Assembly (NCBI GenBank): GCA_963754285.1
Contig: CAVWFN010000015.1
Location: 1-7,526, forward strand
Length of the DNA stretch: 7,526 bases
Direction of reading: 5' to 3'
Source: RYN-133 sp963754285
Lineage (GTDB): Bacteria; Actinomycetota; Actinomycetes; Mycobacteriales; Jatrophihabitantaceae
The notes beneath the pieces are model-generated. The model saw only the letters and a program-made list of their open reading frames with translations, made no database searches and was not told the origin of the DNA. Below are positions 1 to 4,907 of the stretch, in pieces. The position numbers and the translations under genes are program-made. Each line of letters begins with the position of its first letter. Positions within the stretch are counted from its first letter, which is position 1.

Positions 1-214
1 TACGACGCACCAATCCGGCGATCGTCAACGCGCGCAGCACGTCGTACACAGCTTGGTGTGAAACCTCGCCGAGTTCGCTTCGGACGACGCCGATCAACGA
101 GTCGGTGTCGGCATGCGGATGGCTGTGCACGGCGTCCAGGACGGCCACCCGCGGACGGGTCACGCGCAACGCCGCCCGGCGCAACATGAACTCGTACTCC
201 GAGGTCGCCGGCAC
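1..214 (-). CDS. furA: FurA-like ferric uptake regulator, N-terminal part (cut by left edge)
   Basis: The 71 codons present read from a GTG at 214 down to base 2; the gene continues beyond the window. The segment LRVTRPRVAVLDAVHSHPHA, followed by VSHQAVYDVLRAL and TIAGLVRR, is the winged-helix DNA-binding half of Fur-family proteins and closely resembles actinobacterial FurA. FurA is a metal-dependent repressor, known in mycobacteria and streptomycetes to control itself and the neighbouring catalase-peroxidase gene katG, in answer to iron and peroxide. The metal-binding and dimerisation half lies outside, so metal ligands cannot be checked. The GTG start gives an N-terminal tail of the usual FurA length. 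An ATG at 187, with GGAG nine bases upstream, is an alternative that would remove nine residues. An in-frame stop at 244-242 limits further extension. Family assignment is secure; furA rather than another Fur paralogue is likely. Confidence 0.88.
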   Translation of the reverse strand, partial: MPATSEYEFMLRRAALRVTRPRVAVLDAVHSHPHADTDSLIGVVRSELGEVSHQAVYDVLRALTIAGLVRR

Positions 215-250
215 GAAGCCGACGCTACCCGTTATCTGGAATCAATCAAG
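215..250 (-). promoter_or_regulatory. Candidate leaderless furA promoter with AT-rich operator
   Basis: Reading the minus strand, TTGATT (249-244) is followed after 16 bases by TAGCGT (227-222), which fits the actinobacterial TANNNT -10 pattern, and seven bases later by the furA GTG. That spacing would start the transcript at or next to the start codon, giving a leaderless mRNA. The stretch CTTGATTGATTCCAGATAAC (250-231) is clearly AT-rich within very GC-rich surroundings and covers the -35 and spacer, where a Fur-type repressor would bind. Mycobacterial furA is known to be autoregulated through an AT-rich site in its promoter region. That this site is equivalent is inference. Confidence 0.55.
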
Positions 251-259
251 ATCCGGGGG

Positions 260-676
260 TCACTCCCCGAGCGCGCTGCCGCCGCTCCAGCCGTGCCACC
301 GTTCGAGTTGGACGTGGACGCTGACGCGCGGTCGCTCGCGATTGCGGTACGGCTCGCCGGTGTAGTGCTGCGAGAGCCGGTCGATGTCGCGCAATCCCTC
401 GTCCTCGACGATCGACACCACCCGTCCCTGCACGCTGACGTGGGTGTACCAGTCGTTCTCGGCCAAGGCGGTCAGCGAGACGCGCGGATCGCGCGCCAGG
501 TGTTCGAGCCGGGCACGCTTGGCGTCGAGACCGAGCAGGATCGTGCCGTCGGACTCGAGCAGATACCAGGTCGCCACCGTCACCGGCCGTCCGTCCGCGG
601 CGATGGTCGCCATGACAGCCGGGTTGGGACGAGCGAGCAACTCGAGCACGGACTCGGGGAGCGGGGTCGTGGGCAA
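260..676 (-). CDS. PPOX-class (Rv1155-like) putative F420-dependent oxidoreductase
   Basis: A 138-residue single-domain protein of the pyridoxamine-phosphate-oxidase-like split barrel fold. The pattern matches small actinobacterial F420-binding PPOX proteins: ATIAADGRPVTVATWYLL (residues 23-40), an internal strand ILLGL, then AKRARLEHLARDPRVSLTAL (52-71) with the K/R...DPR signature, and YTHVSVQGRV (77-86). Members of this group bind deazaflavin F420 (some use FMN or haem-related ligands) and reduce varied small molecules in the cytoplasm; the substrate here cannot be predicted. The start is TTG at 676, chosen because a full GGAGG Shine-Dalgarno lies six bases upstream. The C-terminal tail ERWHGWSGGSALGE is probably variable. 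It lies 45 bases upstream of furA on the same strand, but the furA promoter candidate sits in that gap, so co-transcription is possible without being obligatory. Confidence 0.85.
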   Translation of the reverse strand: MPTTPLPESVLELLARPNPAVMATIAADGRPVTVATWYLLESDGTILLGLDAKRARLEHLARDPRVSLTALAENDWYTHVSVQGRVVSIVEDEGLRDIDRLSQHYTGEPYRNRERPRVSVHVQLERWHGWSGGSALGE

Positions 677-682
677 CAGAAA

Positions 683-687
683 CCTCC
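683..687 (-). promoter_or_regulatory. GGAGG ribosome binding site fixing a TTG start
   Basis: The minus strand reads GGAGG, then TTTCTG, then TTG. This is the strongest Shine-Dalgarno in the window and settles the start of the PPOX gene at the rare TTG codon at 676. Confidence 0.75.
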
Positions 688-774
688 GTCGGTTGATTGG
701 TTCTCAGTATCTCTTCCGGGTATCCAATGCATCCGCTGAGTGACATCACCGATCCACAGCCGCCGTGACGATCG
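688..774. promoter_or_regulatory. Divergent intergenic region between PPOX and esterase genes
   Basis: This gap, AT-richer than its surroundings, must hold promoters for both directions. For the minus strand, GATACT (711-706) is a passable -10 giving a short leader before the GGAGG; no good -35 is seen. For the plus strand, TTGATT (693-698) and TATCCA (721-726) are too far apart (22 bases) to call a standard promoter. A 5-base inverted repeat CTCAG/CTGAG (703-707 and 736-740) encloses the centre. None of these is strong enough to call individually. Confidence 0.3.
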
Positions 775-1977
775 TTGCGAGCCGTGGAACCCAACTCGGC
801 CCTGCTCGTCATCGTGCTGTTCGCGGCGGCGATCGGATCGCTGATCGTGCTCGTGCGCTACGCCAACATCTTCCTGCGCATCGGCACCGGCGTCATCGCG
901 CTCGTGCTCGCCACCGTCGGTGGGATGGCGGTCGTCAACGACTACTACGGCTACTACCAGACGTGGAGCCAACTCAGCGCCGATCTGACCGGCAGCTACG
1001 CCCAGTTCACCTCGGCCGCACTCGGCAACCGGGTCGATCCGAAGCTGGCCGGCAAGGTGATCTCGGTGCCGCTGCCCGGGGCGGCCAGTGGTATCAACCG
1101 CGGCGGCTACGTCTACCTGCCTCCGCAGTATTTCCAGCACGCCTACGCGCACACACACTTCCCCGTGGTCGAGCTGCTGCACGGCACGCCGAGCTACAAC
1201 GCTTCGTGGCTGGTGCACATGCACGTCGACGCGTTGGCCAACCAACTGATCTCGCATCACTTGATGGGCCCGATGGTCATCGTCATGCCGCAGACCTATT
1301 CGGGCCACACGTACGAGGAATGCCTGAACTCCTCGCGCGGTCAGGACGACACCTATCTCACCGATGACGTGCGCCAGGACATCGAGAGCCGGTTCCGGGT
1401 GAGCACGACTCCGTCCGAGTGGGCGGTGTCGGGAATCTCCTCCGGCGGGTACTGCGCGGCGAACCTGGCGTTGCGTCACCCGTCCATGTGGGGTGCGTCG
1501 GGCATCATCAGCGGCTACTTCCGTCCCGAGGACGGACCCGCCGCGCAGGTGCTGAACTACAACCAGGTAGCCGAGGATGCGAACGACCCGCTGCTACTTG
1601 CTCGCCGGCTCACCGCACAGTCGGAACCGTTGCCGTCCTTCTGGTTGTCAGCCGGCCTGAACGACCCTGCCGACATTGCCGGAGCGGAGGCATTCGCTGC
1701 GGCGCTGCACGGCATCGAACGCGTCACGATCTTCCGCGATCCCGGTAGTCACGACTTCTACTCCTTCGGGCCGGCATTCGCCCGAGTGCTGCCCTGGGCG
1801 TGGAGTCAGATTGCGCCGCCGACCTTGCGCGTGCGCTTCCCGATCGCCGGTGGCGTGACGAACCACAGTGTCACTGTGCAGGCGACCGGCAAGAAGCCGA
1901 AGGTGCTGGCAGGCCAGGCGCACAACCACGAGCCGACCACAACGCGTCGCAGCGAACGCCGACTCGGGACGCATTGA
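775..1977 (+). CDS. Membrane-anchored alpha/beta-hydrolase (esterase D / Ag85-like fold)
   Basis: A 400-residue protein. Two hydrophobic segments (about residues 8-28 and 32-54) anchor the N-terminus, and the catalytic domain (about 95-345) should face outward. Expected hydrolase landmarks are in order: the oxyanion strand VVELLHGTPS (131-140), VIVMPQT (168-174), the nucleophile elbow SGISSGGYCAA (219-229) with Ser222, the acid loop SAGLNDPAD (292-300, Asp297 probable), and GSHDFYSF (324-331) with His326. This fits the PF00756 esterase family, which covers carboxylesterases and acyl/mycolyl transferases; the lipid or ester substrate is unknown. Cys183 and Cys227 may pair. About 50 residues follow the domain, ending in a basic, Thr-rich tail. 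The start is uncertain: TTG at 775 (an in-frame stop at 766 bars extension) or GTG at 784; neither has a clear ribosome site. The stop overlaps the next gene, a paralogue. Confidence 0.85.
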   Translation: MRAVEPNSALLVIVLFAAAIGSLIVLVRYANIFLRIGTGVIALVLATVGGMAVVNDYYGYYQTWSQLSADLTGSYAQFTSAALGNRVDPKLAGKVISVPLPGAASGINRGGYVYLPPQYFQHAYAHTHFPVVELLHGTPSYNASWLVHMHVDALANQLISHHLMGPMVIVMPQTYSGHTYEECLNSSRGQDDTYLTDDVRQDIESRFRVSTTPSEWAVSGISSGGYCAANLALRHPSMWGASGIISGYFRPEDGPAAQVLNYNQVAEDANDPLLLARRLTAQSEPLPSFWLSAGLNDPADIAGAEAFAAALHGIERVTIFRDPGSHDFYSFGPAFARVLPWAWSQIAPPTLRVRFPIAGGVTNHSVTVQATGKKPKVLAGQAHNHEPTTTRRSERRLGTH

Positions 1978-2870
1978 AAATCGCCCGCGCCGGCATGCGG
2001 ACATTGGCACTGGCGACAGTCGCGATGCTGTCGGCCTGCTCTGCGCTCGGTGTCGGGCGAGCGACGCACCCGTCCGCTGTGAGTCAGGCCGACCGCGGGA
2101 CGATCCGAACGGTCGCGATCGCCGGCGTCCACTCCGGGTTCCACGCGCGACGCGCCGTGGTCTACGTCCCGGCGGTCGCACGTCGCGCCGGTGCACCGTT
2201 GCCCGTCGTGATGTTGCTCGGCGGTAATCCGAGCGCGCCGACCGACTGGACCGCAAAGTGGCGGATCGGCTCGTTCCTCAACAGCTTCGCCGCGGCCCAT
2301 GGCGGACGGGCACCGATTGTCGTGATGCCCGACGAGAACGGCACGTTCCGCGGCGACACCGAATGCGTCGACTCACCGCGTGGCAATGCGGAGCAGTACT
2401 TGACGATCGATGTCCCCGACTACATCCGTTCGCACTATCGCGTTCGCGCGTCACGGTGGGGGATCGCCGGGGTCTCGGAAGGTGGCATGTGTGCCTGCGT
2501 GCTCACGCTTCGTCATCCGGCCCTGTTCGCCGCGTTCATCAACATGTCCGGTCTCGCACGTCCGTCGATCGCCGAGCAAGACAGTGAGCAGCCGACGGTC
2601 CACGCGCTGTTCGATGGATCGCAGCAGGCGTTCGACGAGCACGACGCGGTGCAACTGCTCGGCTCGCGCCACTACCCGTCGGTGTCGGGTTGGTTGGGCG
2701 CGGGCCACGCCGACACCGGGGTGCTGCAGGCGCAGTCGGCGATCATGAGCGCGGCGCGATCTGCCCGCGTCCCGATGAAGCAAGTGGTGCTGCCGGGTGC
2801 GCACAGCCTCGGACTCTGGCTGCGCATGCTGCCCGCCGCGTTCCAGTGGCTGTGGCAACGGTTGACGTGA
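1974..2870 (+). CDS. Secreted lipoprotein esterase, paralogue of the upstream gene
   Basis: A 298-residue protein when started at TTG 1974, whose last two bases overlap the upstream TGA stop (TTGA), implying translational coupling. The leader LKIARAGMRTLALATVAMLS has a basic start, a hydrophobic core and a lipobox LSAC, with the lipidated cysteine at residue 22; an ATG at 1995 would leave only 15 residues up to that Cys. The alpha/beta-hydrolase domain shows PVVMLLGGNPS (77-87), APIVVMPDENG (113-123), the elbow AGVSEGGMCAC (165-175) with Ser168, a probable acid in GAGHADTG (Asp247), and PGAHSLGLW (274-282) with His277. It aligns along its length with the upstream esterase, including ECxxS...YLTxDV and LRHPxxxxA motifs, so the two arose by duplication. 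The oxyanion motif reads LLGG here where the sister has LLHG. It probably acts on the outer membrane face; substrate unknown. Earlier in-frame codons from 1800 are a shadow inside the upstream gene. Confidence 0.83.
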   Translation: MKIARAGMRTLALATVAMLSACSALGVGRATHPSAVSQADRGTIRTVAIAGVHSGFHARRAVVYVPAVARRAGAPLPVVMLLGGNPSAPTDWTAKWRIGSFLNSFAAAHGGRAPIVVMPDENGTFRGDTECVDSPRGNAEQYLTIDVPDYIRSHYRVRASRWGIAGVSEGGMCACVLTLRHPALFAAFINMSGLARPSIAEQDSEQPTVHALFDGSQQAFDEHDAVQLLGSRHYPSVSGWLGAGHADTGVLQAQSAIMSAARSARVPMKQVVLPGAHSLGLWLRMLPAAFQWLWQRLT

Positions 2871-2882
2871 TGCCGAGGTGGA

Positions 2883-4133
2883 TCAGGTGCGTGGATTGAG
2901 CGTCACCTTGAAACCACGGAAGATGTCGACGGCTTCGGGCCAGTCGACGCGGCGCTGATCACGCGTGCCATCTGCGCCGCCGGCCGAGACGATGCCGCGT
3001 GCCTGGCGCTTGCCGCCGGGCTGCATGGCAAACACGGTGCCGCCGCTGTCACCGTCGTGAGATCCCCAGCCGTTGCGCACGTCGATACCTTCGACGCCGC
3101 GCACCCAGTAGCTGCCCATGCGGAATCGGATGTCGTCGTCGGTCACCTTGATGCCGCACGGCGTGGGATGTCCGAGGTAGTAGGACGCCGCGCCGGCCTG
3201 ACAGACGTAGTCACCGTCGTAGGAGTACGCCGTGCTGGTGAGCGGACGCCACGTCGACGTCCCGCTGACATCGCCGTTGTTACCTGTGCCTTCGATGACC
3301 TCCGCGTCCCATTGCAGGATCTTCGAGGTCACCTTCCCGACGTAGTTGCCGACCTTGCCGTTGCCGTAATGACCGGGCGTGCCGGCGCCGGTGTAAACAC
3401 GCTTGCCGACGCCGAAGCAGTGCGCTGCCGTGATGAGCACCGGATGGTGGTCGGACTTCCTGATCGCGGGCAGCCCCGCCGTGCAGAACCGCTTGCCGTC
3501 CGTCGTGAGGACGTCACCACCGATGAACGGTGCGCTGTCGCGCCACTTGACGGCACGCCACGACTTCGCCACATCGGGACGCGGGACGTCGCGGTAGCTG
3601 ATCGGGATCCCTGACGCGGCCGTACGTGCGGCTCGGACGGGTGTACTGCGCCCGGACAGTGAGACGACCAAGTCGCCACGGCCGGGCGACACGCCAACCG
3701 ATACGACTCCAGCCGGGTGTGGGCCGTCGACGTAGTGATCGACCGCAGCATCGAGTGCCCGGCGGCTGTGCGCGGCGAGCGCCGTCCCGACGCGCGTCCA
3801 CGCAAGGTGTGGGTGCGCAACTCGCGCCGCGTTGCGGATCGACCGACCTGCCGCCGCGGTCGTCGCCAGCACGACGGTGCGCCCCGCCGAGGCGTCGATG
3901 TGTACGCCCGCGTACGAGTCCGAGAACCGCGACCGTCCAACAGCGTCCAGCGCGCTCGCGAGGGCGCGCAGCGGCTGCAGCAGCCGCGCCTGCACCGTGG
4001 GCGCGAGTGCGGCGAACGGCACCGGCGTGGCGCGGGTTGGCGACGTGCTGTGTGCCGCGGTTTCCGGCACGGCCACCGCCCCGAGCGTTGTCACGACACA
4101 GCACACAAGAGCCATCGAACGGCGCACGCGCAT
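2883..4133 (-). CDS. Secreted S1 serine peptidase, streptogrisin/alpha-lytic type with propeptide
   Basis: A preproprotein of 416 residues (from the ATG). A signal peptide (MRVRRS, hydrophobic core, cleavage near TAA at 25-27) leads to a propeptide of about 175 residues. The propeptide contains two segments, YAGVHIDASAGRTVVLAT and VVSVGVSPGRGDLVVSLSG, that recall the repeated motif of alpha-lytic/streptogrisin propeptides, which act as folding chaperones. The mature enzyme probably starts near FIGGDV (203-208), like the ISGGD start of streptogrisins. The triad is visible: His238 in TAAHC, Asp276 in QWDAEV, Ser363 in GDSGG. Cys217/239 and Cys311/326 match two streptogrisin disulfides, but the pocket disulfide before GDSGG is missing. 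The position equivalent to trypsin Asp189 is Gly, so trypsin-like specificity is not supported. A TTG at 4145 is an alternative start adding four residues. It converges on the esterase pair across 12 bases. Substrate unknown. Confidence 0.88.
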   Translation of the reverse strand: MRVRRSMALVCCVVTTLGAVAVPETAAHSTSPTRATPVPFAALAPTVQARLLQPLRALASALDAVGRSRFSDSYAGVHIDASAGRTVVLATTAAAGRSIRNAARVAHPHLAWTRVGTALAAHSRRALDAAVDHYVDGPHPAGVVSVGVSPGRGDLVVSLSGRSTPVRAARTAASGIPISYRDVPRPDVAKSWRAVKWRDSAPFIGGDVLTTDGKRFCTAGLPAIRKSDHHPVLITAAHCFGVGKRVYTGAGTPGHYGNGKVGNYVGKVTSKILQWDAEVIEGTGNNGDVSGTSTWRPLTSTAYSYDGDYVCQAGAASYYLGHPTPCGIKVTDDDIRFRMGSYWVRGVEGIDVRNGWGSHDGDSGGTVFAMQPGGKRQARGIVSAGGADGTRDQRRVDWPEAVDIFRGFKVTLNPRT

Positions 4134-4163
4134 AGCAAGATCCAATTCACCGCGGGTCGAGCG

Positions 4164-4169
4164 ATGTTA
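4164..4169 (-). promoter_or_regulatory. Candidate -10 box for the S1 peptidase gene
   Basis: The minus strand reads TAACAT, a TANNNT match, about 30 bases before the ATG at 4133, giving a short leader. No convincing -35 is seen 16-18 bases upstream. This is the best candidate in the 100-base gap between the reductase and peptidase genes. Confidence 0.35.
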
Positions 4170-4185
4170 GGCGCGCGACCGCGCC
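4170..4185. repeat. Perfect 6-base inverted repeat next to the -10 candidate
   Basis: GGCGCG, a four-base loop CGAC, then CGCGCC. It directly abuts the TAACAT box and would occupy the -10/-35 spacer of the peptidase gene. No T-run follows on either strand, so it is not a typical intrinsic terminator. It could be an operator or an attenuating hairpin, or chance in GC-rich DNA. Confidence 0.35.
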
Positions 4186-4233
4186 CTGTGCACGTTCCGA
4201 TAGTGCGCTGTGCGTCGACTGACTACTGCAGAA

Positions 4234-4848
4234 CTAATGCCCGATCTCGTATCGCACATGCGTCGCCCACGGCGACGCAACGACCTCCGCGGGCGTCAGA
4301 CCCGGGTCGGCGACGCCGTCGAGCAGGCGTTCGCCGGCGCCGAGCAAGACGGGGATGATGTCGAGCAGCAACTCGTCCAGAGCATTTGCGGCGAGGGTCT
4401 GCTGAACCGCACTCGCGCCACCGGCGATGTCGACGTCGCGGTCACCGGCGGCGGCGTGGGCCTGCTCGAGCGCCGACTCGATTCCGTCGGTGACGAAATG
4501 GAACGTCGTGCCGCCGAGCATCTCGATCGGGTCGTGCGGATAGTGGGTCAGCACGAACACGGGTGCGTGGTACGGCGGTTCGTCGCCCCACCAGCCCCGC
4601 CAGTCGTCGTCCCACTCGCCGCGGATGGGCCCGTACATGTTGCGGCCCATCACATAGGCGCCGATCTCCGGGCGGACGAGATGATCGCGAAACGGCGCGT
4701 CGACCTCGTGGCCGGGTTTATCGGCGTCGAAATGCCACTGGTGCAGGCGAAGGCCGCCCACGCCGATGGGATTCTCGCGGGTCTGGTCGGGCCCGGCGAC
4801 GAAGCCGTCGAGCGAGATGGACAGATGCGCGGTGGTACGTCCGGTCAT
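4234..4848 (-). CDS. DHFR-like / RibD C-terminal domain reductase
   Basis: A 204-residue cytosolic protein of the dihydrofolate-reductase fold group represented by the RibD C-terminal domain (PF01872). Landmarks are SLDGFVAGP (residues 12-20) at the first strand, YVMGRNMYGPI (65-75), VFVLTHYPHDP (97-107), the NADPH-phosphate/diphosphate loop VDIAGGASAVQQ (139-150), and LLLDIIPVLLGAGERLLDG (160-178). Stand-alone members are common in actinobacteria and are presumed NAD(P)H-dependent reductases. They are neither true folate reductases nor part of riboflavin synthesis unless fused to a deaminase, which is absent here. The start is the ATG at 4848; there is no Shine-Dalgarno upstream, but a -10 candidate six bases away suggests a leaderless mRNA. 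It lies 100 bases upstream of the peptidase gene on the same strand, and the two may share some read-through. The substrate cannot be told from the sequence. Confidence 0.86.
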   Translation of the reverse strand: MTGRTTAHLSISLDGFVAGPDQTRENPIGVGGLRLHQWHFDADKPGHEVDAPFRDHLVRPEIGAYVMGRNMYGPIRGEWDDDWRGWWGDEPPYHAPVFVLTHYPHDPIEMLGGTTFHFVTDGIESALEQAHAAAGDRDVDIAGGASAVQQTLAANALDELLLDIIPVLLGAGERLLDGVADPGLTPAEVVASPWATHVRYEIGH

Positions 4849-4907
4849 GAGCAGACGGTAACCGCGGCTCGCGCATAACGGGTCGACGCCCCGCTCGTTG
4901 ATCCCTC
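4849..4907. promoter_or_regulatory. Divergent promoter region; candidate leaderless start of the reductase
   Basis: This 59-base gap separates the reductase (minus) and GH3 (plus) genes. On the minus strand TACCGT (4860-4855), a TANNNT match, lies six bases before the ATG at 4848, which would give a leaderless transcript; a clear -35 is not seen. On the plus strand I find no box I would defend, and no Shine-Dalgarno before either GH3 start candidate. Confidence 0.35.

Noticed and set aside
580..1479. 299-codon minus-strand frame across the PPOX start and esterase gene
   Set aside because: Low-complexity Arg/Val/Asp composition and no domain; conflicts with two well-supported genes.
1800..1973. 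5' extension of the lipoprotein esterase frame
   Set aside because: It lies inside the upstream esterase in another frame and would bury the lipobox signal peptide 80 residues into the protein.
108..2000. Repeated short string GGCATGCGG near 109 and 1992
   Set aside because: A nine-base coincidence in coding sequence with different frames and no flanking similarity.
2859..2890. Possible terminator between the convergent esterase and peptidase genes
   Set aside because: Only imperfect short complementarity and no T-run on either strand; the gap is 12 bases.
4074..4133. Lipobox in the peptidase signal peptide because of its Cys-Cys
   Set aside because: The residues before the cysteines (ALVC) do not fit the lipobox, which needs a small residue just before Cys; a normal signal-peptidase site follows.
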